The notes beneath the pieces were generated by a model. It saw only the letters and a program-made list of their open reading frames with translations, was not told the DNA's origin and did not search any database. From contig VWPU01004991.1 of assembly GCA_013398955.1 (NCBI GenBank), positions 1 to 64,000 of the forward strand: 64,000 nt of DNA, given 5' to 3'. The DNA is from Callaeas wilsoni (taxonomy: Eukaryota; Chordata; Aves; Passeriformes; Callaeidae). The stretch's first letter is position 1; every line of letters starts with the position of its first letter. This document shows, one piece after another, positions 24,201-37,599 of the stretch. The translations under genes and the position numbers were made by a program.

Positions 24201-26390
24201 CTCTTGGGTACTTCTGAATGATAGTATTTACATGAACATCCTGTGGCACAGGTAGAAAGTGTTTATTAGGTCCTGAATACTGCTGTAACTTGATCTGTAG
24301 TTTTGTTCCCCATTCTCAGCAAACAATTTGCCTATTGTCGATGGCATTCTGTTTCTTTGCAAATTTTGTCAAATATCCTTTAAAATTTGCATGCATTGTC
24401 TTACTGACTTCTAGGTACTATTCATTTTTTGAATTAGCAAACTACAGAGATTCAATTGGCAAAATCAAGGCCACATTAAAAAATCCCACTCAGTTATGCC
24501 TTCAATGTTCAAGTAATATTTAAATATCATTGCAGAACAGATCATATAATCTATATATTGGATAAAAGAGTATCAAAAATATGAACTCAAAGAATTTAAA
24601 CTGAGCAAAGTAGCTTATCACTTTCATTCTGTCATCTGTATAGTGAAAGACTACTATGAGAACACTTCAATAAAAACAGGAAATGCCACCTCAATTTACT
24701 ATAGATGATGATGCTTTACAAATGAATCTCCACTATTCGACATCTTAACCTCTAGCAAGTCAAAACTTTCTTAATTAATTCAGCTCTCCCACCAAAGTGA
24801 TTTGAATTGTATTGAGATTTTACTTTTTTAGGGTATCTTCTAAAATTTATTCTATATTTATTAAGACTACAAATCTTATGTCATTGTGATTATGCATTAA
24901 GCATATGGTTTCATAACGAGATAGAATTAATTTTTTTCCCCTTTGGTTTTATGATTTGATGATTTGTGTTTCAAAAACCATGCTAGAATATACTTATTCC
25001 TTTCCTCTAACTGTTTTGCTTTTCAGAATGCAAACTATAATCTATCTTTCCTCCCTGTAAAAACATAAAAACATCATTTAAATTTCTGTAAACAAGATTG
25101 AATTTACACATTGAAATGTAAACACCACAAGATCTTTCAACAAATGTTGGTTAAGAACAGCTGAATAGTGCATTTCTGAACACCATTTCCTTTCACTAGT
25201 CAAGTACTTACAAGTAAACAGCTGAAAATTATAATTTGAAAATATTTGTTAAGTATTTGGTTAATTTATTCTTGGAACAATTTAATGTTTGACTACTGTT
25301 ATTTTCCTCTTCTTCTCTGTTCTTTGATTCCAAACAGGCATCAAACACGGGATTTGTCTTGTTTAGTTCCAAATGTCTTGAAGATTTTCTCAATCTAAGC
25401 TAATTGTATGAGCTCATTATTGAGAGAACGAGATGTTGCAGGCAGACAGTTTGTCTAAGCTGTCTCAGATGCTCATCTTCAATGAGATGAACCACTTCCT
25501 AAAGGTGCTTATTTCTCTCCACCGACTAAAAAGGAAGACTAGATGTCTAGTATAGATGACAACTTTTAGCTGTCTGATGTTTACTGAGGCGGATCCAATG
25601 CAAAGTGCCCCATATCATTCTGGTTTATGAGGCACTGGACTATTACTTCTTAGAATACCAGATTTCCAACAAAAGTAATCTACATGTCCTGAGACAGACC
25701 AACCTCCCCCTGCATCCCTTCAAAATTGATTTTTAGAATTAAAAAACAAAAAAACCCCAACCAAACACAAAATGACTTATTAATGACTTGGTACAAAAGG
25801 AGAATTTTGCTTGAGAGTTTGGATTCAGTATTCTTAAGCCATATTGTAGAGAAATAAGTTATGTAAATAGAAATAAAATTTAAATATTTTAAGAATATTG
25901 TCATATATTATAATACTATCATATTTTCTTGATCATAGTCCCCTTTTGGCTCAGGGTTATGATGATACTGAATAGATCAAAACTCTTTTACTTATTTATT
26001 ATTTTCCATCAACTCACACTTCATCTTAGCTTCCAGTCACCTACAAATCACCTTTTTATACACAGCTTTTAAAGTTCACACCTCATCTTTCTTGTGAAAG
26101 TGCTGGGATATAATATACATCCATAGAAGTAACCATTAACCAAAACTTCATTATTTTTTGTCAGTGTTACGAGGTTTAAATATTTCTCCAGTAAGTTCTT
26201 ATAATTGAGATCATGTCCTCATGGACAATATTGGAGTGTTTATCCGGTGCTGGTGTGAGACAATTTTGGGAAGGCTTACAAGGGTCTCTGGCAGAACACA
26301 CACTTCAGGATGTATACAGGAAATGCTGGACACTGACAAAACTCACAGAACTCTTGCAAAGGGCTGCTGAACTTGAACTTCAAGTGTTCT
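21265..26390. other. Unique AT-rich sequence, about 5 kb
   Basis: No mobile element or gene was recognised. A GC-richer, CpG-containing patch at 22780-22920 is the only compositional break; it underlies opposed open frames (22791-23180 plus, 22762-23070 minus) with no domain I know. 26213-26390 stays open on the plus strand and ends in an A-rich tract. Confidence 0.45.
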
Positions 26391-26508
26391 TAAAAAAAAA
26401 AAAACAAACAAAAACAAACTAAAACAACGACCACACAAAACAAAACCAATCAAACAAATAAAAATACTACAGAAAAAGGAAAAATGCAAACCAAACCAAA
26501 CCAAACCC
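26391..26508. repeat. A-rich (AAAC/CCAAA)n low-complexity tract
   Basis: Poly-A is followed by AAACAAAC, CAAACAAAT and three CCAAA units. It could be a decayed poly-A tail of a retrocopy covering 26213-26390, but no parent is recognisable. A simple repeat is more likely. Confidence 0.8.
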
Positions 26509-27136
26509 ACCTCCTGACTGGTTGTTTTTATTTTAACAGGATTTATATCAGCCTATGTTTACACTACTGTAACTTTTCTGGTATCAACCGCCACCTCCTA
26601 TCAAGAATAAACTAAAACATGCACATTGGACCATTTGACAGAATAATTTCATTATTCCAGATTTCGGGTCAAATCACCTCTATCCAGTGGTCCAGTAACA
26701 GAGATTGATACATGCATTATTAGTAATTTTACATATTAATGTAATTAAAATCATGACCTTAAATTCATCTTCTTAGAGTGTAGAAGACTAGTCTACATCA
26801 ATGTTTGTCATTTGACTCATAATAGTGTTAAACTTCGTTCCCTTTGCAGAACTACCAAAGAATGAACTAAGGAAAGTAAGTGTCCCTCAGAGCAGAGCAG
26901 GGGGTTGTGGCCAGCAGGGAGGTTTCCTGAAATGGGGAGCTGCTGCAGAGGTGCAGCCGACGCCTGACAAGATGGCAGCTGCCCCCACTCCCGTAACAGG
27001 TGGCCCTGGGGAACCTGGCATGGCAGCTTTCAAGGAAGGAGGATGGGGAGGATGCCTGTCTGAAGGTGGGGTGTTACTTTGTCTGACTGTAGAGGCTCAA
27101 AGCACACGGAGCCCAGAAACTGGGCACTCCTCCTAC
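26509..27136. other. Unique sequence, GC-rich from 26880
   Basis: 26880-27136 is GC-rich, has ACAAGATGGCAGC and GGTGGCCCTGGGGAACC, and runs straight into CR1. It may be part of the same CR1 element, from a region I cannot align by memory, or an older insert. A plus-strand frame is open from 26825 to 27190 but crosses into CR1, so it is not a gene. Confidence 0.35.
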
Positions 27137-27927
27137 CTGACCCTCAAGGCAGAATGGTTGGCACCTGAGGCAACTGTCAGAAGTGGCTAGCTGTCCATCC
27201 TATTTGAGAAGTCATGGAGTCCAGTGAAGTTCTCACTGACTGGAGTAGGGGAAATATAACTCTCATTTTAAAAAGAGAAATAAGGAACACCTGGGGAAGG
27301 ATATAGGCCAGTCAGCCTCACCTCGGTGCCTGTCAAAATCATGGAGCAGATCGCCCTGGAAACTATGCTAAGGCACATGGCAAACAAGACAACTGGTGAC
27401 AGCCAACAAGGCTTCACTAAGGGCAAATCGTACCTGACAATTTTGGAGGTCTTCTACGACAAGGTTACAGTAATAGTGAAAGAGGGAAGAATGATTGACA
27501 TCATCTACCTGGATTAGTGCAGAGTGTTTGGCACTGTCCTCCATGATATCCTTGCCTCTAAGCTGGAGAGACATGAGTTTGATAGATGGACCACTCAGAA
27601 GATAAGGAATTGCCTGGAAGGTTGCACTCAAAGAGTAGGGTCAATATGTTAATATCCAGGTGGAGATGAGTGATGAGTGGCATTCCTCAGGGATCAGCAC
27701 TGGAACCAGCACTGTTTAGCATCTTTGCCATTGACGTGGATAGTGGGACTGAGTGCATCTCCAGCAACTTTGCTGACACCATGCTATGCGGTGTGGGTGA
27801 CATGCTGGAAGGAAGAAATGCCATCCAGTGGGACCAAGATAGGCTTGAGAGTTGGGACCATGTGAACTTTTTGAAGTAATTAGGAGTTAGAAGTTTTAGG
27901 AGCCTTTTCAACTCTAGGTAATAGTCT
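27137..27927 (+). pseudogene. CR1 LINE ORF2 reverse-transcriptase remnant
   Basis: Translated pieces match the CR1 reverse transcriptase in order. [18 protein letters not shown]-like segment comes first, then [33 protein letters not shown], and finally a FADT segment ending in HVNFLK. A TAG stop follows IDIIYLD at about 27515-27517. The frame resumes and then hits TAA near 27650, and a frameshift precedes SGIPQG. At the catalytic FADD box one Asp is lost by an in-frame three-base deletion. 27885-27927 resembles a CR1 3' end (GGAGCCTTTTCAACTCTAGG), which suggests an internal deletion of the connection region. The element is non-functional. Confidence 0.92.
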
Positions 27928-30060
27928 TGGGCTATTTTTTACATTGGTCTTTCTGTTCTCTGGTCTGATAGGACTGAAATGAATAACCTATGATATGTTT
28001 TGTTTTCATCAATTCATCACCTTTCTCAGAAAAGAAAATAAGCCAAAATACCTTAAATGAAGGTATCACAAGCTGAAGGCCTTATATGAACTTCTGAAAT
28101 GTTTAACATTCACCAATTATTATCAAGGTTATTGATTTTACTGCTGGTAAAAAGGCATAGCACTTTGATATAATGATGGGAAACTTGACGCATGCAGTAT
28201 TAGAAGATTAAAAATAGTGTTCTTGTACATGAACTGTACTCTTATCGCATACTTCAATTAATTGAAGGGTAGTAATGGCATTCAGAATAGCTCATTTGTT
28301 AACAAGCTACTAAATAAGTTATCAACTCTGACGACCATTCAGTGTAATGTCTCAATAAAGCATATTGTTACTTTGATTTGGTTAATTATATAAAATCAAA
28401 TTTTCAATCCAAGTCTCTGGAGGCATTCCTGTTTTTTAGGTACAGAAGGATAGAGGTTACTATTGTATTTTCTTCAGAACCTTGCAAACAGCGGTTTATC
28501 AGGACTAACCTTTAAGTTATATGACGAAATAGATGGCATCCATTGTCATTTCAACAGCAATATGAGCTGGTAATATTCTGTTATGCAACTCTTAAACAAA
28601 AAACAGGTCAGCATCTGCTCAACTGCTTTAATAATTACATTTAAAGCACTTGTTTCAGTTTAAAAATACATATAAGTACAACATACTAAATCAAATTGTG
28701 CAAGTTCTGTTTTTACCCAAAGCAATGAGGTGACTCATCTATAGTCCTTTTGATGAAAAATGTGAAAATTCATCATAACCCACAAAGATTATAAAATACA
28801 GTTCAGAAGATCATCTTTTAAGCACTATTTTTCTATTTCTATCCTCTACAGGGAAATAACTTGAGCATTATTGAATACAATTCTGACAGCTCATTTTTGA
28901 TATCCCAGGGGAAAAAACATTCTGCAACTGAACCAAATAGATTTGTTGTAGGCCTGTCATGCTATATTTGGGGTGTGGCCTGTCAAGTAGGTGAAACCAA
29001 CATCCTGATCAATGTTCACCTGCTGTCATCAGGTAGAATATATCTCATGTTTGCACAGGGAGATTGTTGGTTTTAAGCATTGTTTACATGGAGATAACAG
29101 TGCATACATATATGCATATATGTACTTAATATCACACGCGTATGTATATGATGCCACATACATATACCTTAGACACTCTTGTGATGGTGCATGTTCTTAT
29201 GCATACTTGTAGCGTACTTGAAAGTCTTTTTGCACAGTACTTAGGTGGATATGTTCCAACGTTATTGCAGAATTGTAATAAAAGTCAGTGAACCAGCAAA
29301 CTCCCTGCTTAAGATCCTCCTCAGCCTTTCTGTACAGCTGCACTCTGGAGAGATCCTCTCCATTGTGGTGGAAAGTGGACAAAATTTCACTTCCTTTGCA
29401 TTAAGCTGCATAAGGAGTCTTAATCTAGTTTCCATCAGGAAGCACACAGATGCACTGGCTGGATATGCACCGTTGAAAAGCACAAATGTAGCTGCTTGAT
29501 GTTTAAAATTGAGTCACAGGAGAAGGAAAAGGTTGTCGTGCTTCACCACTGCGCTTTTCTAGGGATTCTAGCAATCAGTTCAGTCTATCACTCCAGTTCA
29601 TTTACCATATATGTTAAGCATCACTAATTAACAAGGCTAAAATCCTAAAATTGTGGGCTTGGACTCCTCCCTTCAAGGGAACTTAACCCTGAAAAAGGGC
29701 CACTTGAACCCTCTCTTCCCAGTCACAGTGGAACACCTTCAAGAACACAATCTAAAACGAGTTTCCATAGGTACATTTCAGTCTTTCTCTTGATCAAGCC
29801 CAGATAGTCAGATTCAGCTTTTTTTTTTTCCAGGAATGAAACTCTGAAAAAGCATGAGTGAAGCACAAAACCAGAATAAGGTGTCCCAGATAACTGTATA
29901 AAGAGGAATTTCTGTGGAGTATTATCCAGGAATAACAGAGGGAAGAAAAAAATCTGTATAAAACCACTGTCTATGGAACTGGAATTTATTTAAGTTTTTT
30001 AAGATGCCCATGATGCAGATCCCCATTATAATTGCACAAACTTTAAACATTTTTGCATTC
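27928..30060. other. Unique AT-rich sequence
   Basis: It holds an exon-like segment at 28852-29032 and an alternating TACATA/TATG low-complexity patch at about 29100-29168. Open frames at 29245-29499 plus and 29262-29483 minus mirror each other and have no domain I recognise. Confidence 0.45.
28852..29032 (+). other. Exon-like segment, unidentified
   Basis: A pyrimidine-rich acceptor (TTCTATTTCTATCCTCTACAG) ends at 28851 and a CAG|GTAGAA donor lies at 29033. The 181 bases between are open in one frame, beginning GNNLSIIEYNSDSS and ending NVHLLSSG. No family is recognised. By length and splice context it could be an exon, but such configurations also arise by chance, and no companion exon was found. 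Confidence 0.15.
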
Positions 30061-30205
30061 GTCAACCAACACCTCTGTGAGGTAAGGGACTATTGCTATC
30101 CTAAGTTGATAGACAAGGAAATTCAAGCTCAGAGAGGACTAATGTTTTGTTCAAGCTTACATAGCCCTGTCAGAGAGGCTCAGATCTTGAGTTTAGCTTT
30201 TTACC
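30061..30205 (-). mobile_element. MIR-like ancient SINE relic
   Basis: The plus strand matches the reverse complement of a MIR core. CTCTGTGAGGTAAGGGACTA is followed by TTGCTATCC, then TGATAGACAAGGAAATTCAA, GCTCAGAGAGGACTAATG, TGTTCAAGCTTACATAGCCC and TGTCAGAGAGGCTCAGATCT. MIR elements are tRNA-derived SINEs mobilised by L2 before amniote radiation. Recognisable copies are uncommon in birds and are sometimes conserved because they gained a function. An L2 3' end, which shares this tail, is an alternative. Confidence 0.6.
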
Positions 30206-33200
30206 ATCTTCTAAAGTTTCCTGACAAAGAAAACATCACTGGTGAAAAGTTAGACATTCTGAAGAGTGACTGTCAAAGCATTTTACCTAATGATTAATTT
30301 TTCCTTACTGTGAGGAGCATGGGTCAATCTCGGTTATGGTAATACTGGCATCCCAGAATCTTCCAAAACAGTTCTTTTTCCTCCCAGAACCTGACTGCTC
30401 TTTGTCAAACTGACTTATTCCACTTACTAGTGAAACTTTATCAAATTTCTTCAGAAGTTTATATGTATTTATTAAATATGTATGTATATTTATTGTTGAA
30501 GAGCAGTAATCTTCAGAATGACAGAAATCACATTGTTTCAGTATGTGGAAAAAGGGAGACAGATCTCTCATAGCTCTTTGTCATTTCTGATAGATGATAA
30601 CACAAAGTATAACATGCTGAAAGATAGAATTGCACTATTGGCCTTTGTATCTCCTGCTGTCATCCTAATTCCTCTGAGACCACCACAGACATGACATTTT
30701 GTGTGGCTAACAATACAGGAATAGAAATATTCTGGACATTGGTAGTCAGATATGAAGACTTTAATTTTGTTACATTAATAATTTCAGATAAAGTTCATAG
30801 TGATTAAAATACATTATTACTTGTAGACTGCTCTTTCATAATGAAATTGGTGTCTATCCATTTCTTAATAGGCAAATATTAATCTCATTTGAAAAAAAAA
30901 GTCATTGCAATTGGCATTAAATAGGCCTTTTTCATTAAATCTTTTCAAAGCTGGAATCACCGTGGTAGAAAGACATGGCAAATAGATTTGTTCCTGAAAA
31001 CAGGAAATGTCAAGGTGTTTCAACATGTCCTAAGTATACCTGCAATTGGTAATGCACCTTTACCAGAATGAAAGGAAGAATAAAAAGAATACAAAGATCC
31101 ACCGTGCCATCTCAAACTGCTTTTCATAGGCACAGACTCAATTCTCCTCTTTTGAAGCAGAATCAATTTCTTGTTAATAGCCTACAAATACAGTAAATAA
31201 AGCTGCTAATGTGTTATTCTCTAGTCATTTGTTGCATCTGATTAGGGAGAGAAATGTAAAAGGTTAATTTTCTAATTGCATACTCCCTTTAGGTAAATTA
31301 TGCATGTTATCACATCCATTGACACTCTATAATGGGCACTTTTTATTGCAGAGTGATTTTCTATGAAACTGTGTATCTTCATACGTTTCATTTTTAGTCA
31401 GCAAGAGGATGGAAAGAAGGAAAAAAATATCCACCCTATCAAAATTTCTTAACTCTGTCTGGAGAGCTTGCTGACAGGATATTAAAGCATTCCAAAAAAA
31501 TCTCTTCTCCCTTTCTTCTCACAGCTCATTTGTAATTTCCATAAAACTGTAATAAATTGAAGAGGAAGAATGAGACTGAGCTAAAAGACACACTAATGCT
31601 GGATGCCTCTCCTTAAAATTTTGAAAAGCAGCGACATCTGAAATGCATATTAAACAAGAATTTCCTCTGGATACCAAAGCATGTCCTCCATGACAGAGCT
31701 GCCTGAACTCACCAACTATAAAACCTTTTAATTGCCAACCAGATGCTGGCCACACCTAATCTGAAAGCTGTCTTTCACACTCCTTGTGCTTTATAAAATA
31801 GGGTCAACGCATGAAGATCCATTGTCCCCAAAAGATTAAAAGGGATTGTTTTGTTAGGTTGCCTGCAATAACTTGCAATTACTATCTCAAACAGTGGAAC
31901 AGAAAAGCAGCATGGACACAGGAGATCACTAATCATTTAAGACGTCAGCCTTGTTTCAGTCTAAAAAGAGGCGGCTTATATTTGATAAATTTGTAATTTA
32001 TTAAAGATATTAAATTAAACAGTGGGAAAAACAAACCTAGAAAGGGAGAAACATGAGATAAAAAATGATGAGGATGTTTCTCTTTGCATTTTTCCCTATC
32101 TCAGAATTATATGTTAAAAGAGTAGAGAAAGGGAATGTTACGCTTTCATATGAGTCAAATTCAATCATAATAATATAACACTGCTTTATATATATATATC
32201 TGAATGGATAGTTCTAATTTTTGTCAAAAAATAATATCCAATCTAAAATTGTTTCAATAAAAATTTTCAACTATCTGTAATGAACATATTAGCATAAAGT
32301 AGAAGTATTTAATGATCATATGATACAAAGCTGTGTTGTTCTAAAAACTTGCTAAACAAAATCCAGAGGATTGAAAGAATACAAAACTTTAAACTGGCAG
32401 ATTAGACAGAGGAAAAAAGCTGGAAAAGAACTTTGAGTTAGTGGAGATCATAGCCTTGTTTCATTCCCACTGACAATAATCCATTTTTCATGTGGCACTG
32501 GCACAGTAGTAGTTCTGTTCTCCTTCCCAGCCTCTAATATAAAGAGGGTTTATGGTCCTTTGCTGCTATGTAACCTTTGTATCTCTTCAAACTTTATAGC
32601 TGTAAACCGTGTCTGGTGTAGGCTGTGTACTACATCTAGTCCTATGAAACTAAAGCAGAATAAACAAAGCATTTAGTGTGTCTGAAATGTAGCTACTATT
32701 AATGGATACAGAGAGCTCTACTGAAACTTACTTGAGTTATACCAACAAAATATTTGGCCCTTTCATACTTTTAACATCAAGCTAAATCTCTGCTCTTTCT
32801 CTCCTTTCACTTTTCCTCTTCAAAAAGGAATTCTGAAGAGTAAGCACTGAAGTTTCATTTACTTTGTTTCTCCCATGTCAATTTACCATACCTTTAATAC
32901 AGGAACAAAACTATTTCTTTCCAACTTTTGATGCTTTATCTTGTGAAAATCAGCCACTATCCTTCTCTCTGCCTTCTGGTGTATAATTCTCAGAATAGTC
33001 AACGAGTGGAAAAAAGGTAATGATTCTAAGCTGGTAATGACTGATGGAGGTAAAAGGACAGAGGGACAGATCTCTCTCAGCTATAGTAGATCAGCAACTC
33101 AGGTGAGAAAGAAACTAAAGAGATTTTTGTTTGTTTTTAATTAAATTAAGGTTGCATAAAATGCAAGTGTTACAGCCTAAACGAGTTTAATAATAACAAC

Positions 33201-35703
33201 TCTTTGGAGCCTGTTTAAAGGGTTATGGAATGTTTCTACTCTATGACACTAATAAGTTGTCTAATTAATCCCAGTTGCAATGAGTAGTTTTTCGTAAGTA
33301 AGTTTGGGTGTGATCCAGTCTTTCATTATGTGAGAGTTCTCCTGCGAGTCCAACACATTTTGGATCAAGCTAATACAGAAGCAAGCAGAGGTCATCTCCT
33401 TTAAGGTCTTGCCTTGATATTCACTATACTGCTGGTAAAATGCTCCAACAGTATTTCCTACGTATATACAAATATACATGATATAGATATAATATAGATA
33501 TAAAGACAGAAAGTTTCTGGAATGGGAACTGCATCAAAAGCTACATGAATTTATTGAATTATTAACTGAGTTAATGAGACCAAAGTTTCAGGGAAAGTTG
33601 CCCACTTTTTACATTCCACTTGATTTGTTATATTTTGGCTAGGTTGTGTGAGTTTAATACCAAAATTGGCTGATTACAGGTAAACCCAGTGAAGTGCATT
33701 CAAGGAAAACACTTTTTTGATGGTGATAATTCCTGTGATTATGGGTTTATTGTCTCTTTGTTGTTTTAAGAATGAATTTGATGTCGTATTTTTGAAGGAA
33801 GAAAGGCCAAAAAGAAACATGAATACCTCCATTTGTCCTAAGCAATGTCAAAGAGACCACTTTTAAATTATTGAATGTCTACTTCATTCTTTATAGATCA
33901 AACTTTTCCCCCCCAGCCATGAAATTTCTTCGTATTCACATTTTACATCTTCCAGGAAGGCAGATACTACCATAATTTACTGGCCTTGTGCACACTTACC
34001 CACCACCTACTTTGATCCCCGGAGTAAGCACATTCATTCTAATGGAATTAGACAAAGCATGAATTTGCCCTGCGTTATTTATTCATGCAGTAAATGCTGT
34101 GACTGTTCACCCATCGAATCCAACCCAGCATTCACACACCCTCCATTCTCAGTGCAAAGATTGCTAAGCAGCTGGTGCAAGAGGGGTGGCTGAAGGAGGA
34201 GAGCCTCTGATAGACCATGGTTTATATGCAGTCTCCTGCGACTTGTACCGATTAACTGGAAAACCCTAGAAAGCAATAATCAGCTACTGAAAATGCCACA
34301 AGAATGGATATCAGTACAGAGGAGAATATCATGCCTTTTTAAAAAATCTCTTGATATTATTTTTGAATAAATGAGATCTGATATAATATAAATGTGGATT
34401 GCATATATACAAAATATGGAGAGCCTTTCCCTTTTTATTGTTGAATACTAAATTGCTAAAATTGCAGTTGTGATCACAATAAAACTTTCTCATTTTCTGT
34501 TTTATTTCAAAGCTCTCAATTTTCTGTTTTCTTCTGCTGACTAATTAGAAAAATCCATGTGAAAAATCCACTCAACTCTCCCATATTTTTCTTTCCGTCC
34601 AAAAATTTTAATAAATGAAGTCTGTAATATATTTTTGTTTCAGCAACATATGAAACAATATCATTAAAACTTTACATGCCACCTGATGAAGCTATTGACA
34701 TCACACTTTGAAAACTTTCTTTGAAATCTGTTCCTGATGCTTGCAATACACAAACCAAAGCCATTTGGTTCATGAAGGTTTAAGCAGTGATAGTGAATCT
34801 TAAGAGCTAAAGGCCAGTTGCATTTTTCTATTAGATGTCACAGTATAAGATTTATTGCTTGTATTTACTATTAAAGGTGTTTTGAAAAACTTAATATCTG
34901 TACCACCCTATTTTAAATGGATTTTAATTCTAATAAAGCCCTTTTCATGCTGGTAGCAAAGCATACCTTATAATTTATTATTTGAAGCTAATCAACAATG
35001 ATGCAAGAAAAAAATTAATCCAAATGAAAAATAGAGGTCTTTTAATTTAGCTAAAGCTCTGGGCCACAGTAAACTAAATTTCCATTGCTGTCTCTTACCT
35101 TAAGGTTCAGCATTTTTTTTCATATCTAAAAAATTGTTGGGTTTTTTTAATAAGATTACATGATTATTTGTGTTGGTTTTAATTGATACCATCATCACTC
35201 AAAAGAATCTGAAATCAGCCTCGTTCTAATGCTAATTTCATCTCTCATGAGTTTTAAATTGGCGGAGGATTTCAGATTTTGTCATCAAAAATTTAAATCT
35301 TCTCACAGGATTATATTCAGCAAACATACATTAATGATGCATCACTTTATCAAAACTGGCTTGAAACTTACTGCTCATCAGACTTGCATAAAACTTCAAC
35401 TTACGTTCTCTGGGCCATCAACCAGCATAATCATCCTGGTGCAGTTAGAGTATAAGTGTAATCTGTTGAACAGCTTTAGGCTTTAAATTATTTAATTATA
35501 TTTTTTTACTTTTAGGGATTTTTGTACATGAGCTGAACTGATGAACAGGAATTTTGGTTCCTTTGCATTAATGCTTTTAGTGATTAAGCAGTGTTACATT
35601 TCCTTGGTAACTTTGATCACATAATCATATACCTATAAAAAGCTCTAACATAGTTTGCTGCAACTTAAAAAGACAAAAAAAAAGAGGTTATTTTACAAAG
35701 TTC
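30206..35703. other. Unique AT-rich sequence with conserved-looking stretches
   Basis: No mobile element or gene was recognised. Sub-regions 30880-31350 and 34660-35470 are rich in homeodomain-type words (TAATTGCAT, TTAATTT, AATTTATTATTTGAAGCTAA) and poor in low-complexity runs, as in conserved non-coding DNA; this is compositional inference only. A TATAGATATAA repeat lies near 33481-33502 and a TATATATATAT run near 32190. Confidence 0.4.
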
Positions 35704-35767
35704 TTTTAAGAGTAGAAAAAAAAACAAGAAAAGAAAAGAAAAGAGAAAAGAAAAGAAAGAAATAAAG
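35704..35767. repeat. (AAAAG)n purine-rich repeat
   Basis: Interrupted AAAAG/AAAGA units run for about 60 bases and are all purine apart from one C and one T. Confidence 0.85.
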
Positions 35768-37599
35768 AATTAGTTTTTATTTTTCTGCAGACTTGATCAG
35801 AGTAGGTGATAAAAGTGGCAACTTTCAGGAGCAAAGAGATTTACATCGGAATTTAACAAAAATTCTCAGAAATGTCCAGGAATAGTAAGGAAATTTAAGC
35901 TACAAGTAGTTGTACATGTTTTTCCTTTACAAGAGAAATAATTTTTGCAGTAATGTAGCACAGTGTGTTATGCTTATCAGCTGCCACATGTGACTGGGGA
36001 AAGAAATTTAAAGTATATTGGAACTTAATGGAAAATGTGTTTAAATACTTGTAATATTGTAGAAAGAGCAACTCTTGGATGCGCTTGGTTTTTTAGGTTT
36101 TTTTAAAAATGAGTCATAGGCAGCTTTTGTTCAAGAAATGTTTCGGATAAGCCATGGAAAATGTTGCTGAAGTTTATTCAACACCAGAGTGACTTAAATG
36201 GCAAAATCCAACACAGTGGTCCCTTAAAACCTCTGCTGGTGAATGTTCACTGGATGGTGAGTCTCCTATGCATTTGCTTTGTGTTCTTTGCCAGCTACCA
36301 GAAAGTTTTATATCTTTCATTAATGCATGGTTATCCAAATTTGTTTGGGTTTGAAACTCAGAGAGGCAATGAGGAATACATGTTTCTTTAATTCCAACAA
36401 GAAAACATTGTTCTTTGGGATTATGTGATGATGGTCAAGTAGTTACTGAAATTTGAATAGTGTTCTGTAGTACTTTGAAGATTTTTTTTTTAGTTTGTGT
36501 GGAGAAAGTTGGTTGTTTATCTCATTTGCATGTTTGGAAACAAAAATTAATATCAGTCATACTGTTTGGTTAGTGTTTGTTCTAGTTCAGATTAACCCCC
36601 ATTTCATTCTGGAAAGGAGATCTGCTGAGTCAGAAGACACCTGAAGACATCTGTCACTCCAGTTCAATCTATTTTGAAAATTAAGTAGAATACACTCATT
36701 TAATAATAGTCTAATTATACATTTGGCTTGATTTGTAAAATGCAAGAACAAAGATGCATTTTAAATAAATTTACTAAACTTTTAAAATCCTTGAAAGGCT
36801 TCAATGTTTATTTCAACTTATTTTTCCGACTCAGTTAACTCTAAAGCACTCCACTTACTTTCAGTCTTCTTTTAACTAAAATACTTCCTAAATATAGAAC
36901 TGCTGGCAGGAATCTCATGGTAAAATGTCCAGTATGTCTTTAAATATCATGGAGATATTCTTTGTTTAGCCCTGCCAAGTGGCTGATTGCTGGCAGCTGA
37001 AACAAGGGACAGATGGCCATCCAGCACTATCTGCACCCTATCGAGATGAATAAGTGACAATCTGCAAAACACTCAGAACTAATGTAAACTGGTTTAACCT
37101 CAGGAAACCCAAGAGCCTCTTAGGGTTCTTTGGTGATGTGTAGGCAGATTTTGTGCTTTTTGATGCAGTATTCTTTGACAAAGATCTCAGAGCTCCTCAC
37201 ACAAATGCAGCCCATTATGGCCCAAGCACTAAGACAGCAAATCACTGTAAAAAACCTGCAAGGGCATTCGGTCGGTGCCATGCAGGTGAAGCTGAGCACA
37301 GTGCTGTGTTTGAGAATTCATCCATTCACGGTGACACATTGGTTTTAGATGGCATGGTACTGGTACTTTCTCAGGCCATGTGTGGAACCAAACCCTGAAA
37401 GTTATCAGGCTGTTGCCCAAGGCATCTTAGCAGAAGGGATGGAAGTGGAAGACCAAGGGATAACGGAAAGAAAACACAGTAGTAATAATAATGAGTTTAG
37501 GTGTATCTAATTTGAACTCAGAATTATTTAACAAAACACTTTTAATAACGGATTGGCACAATTCCAAGCACAAATAAAGGCCTTGTCAAGAACAGATTA
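35768..37599. other. Unique AT-rich sequence
   Basis: No recognised element. 36960-37440 is less AT-rich and open in two plus-strand frames (37130-37348 and 37153-37398) and one minus-strand frame, none with a known motif. It lies between unique DNA and a CR1 fragment and may be an old, unrecognised repeat. Confidence 0.4.

Noticed and set aside
36960..37440. Possible 3' part of the retroviral pol or an old gene copy
   Set aside because: Neither strand gives recognisable retroviral or cellular protein motifs, and the CR1 fragment separates it from the retroviral remnant.
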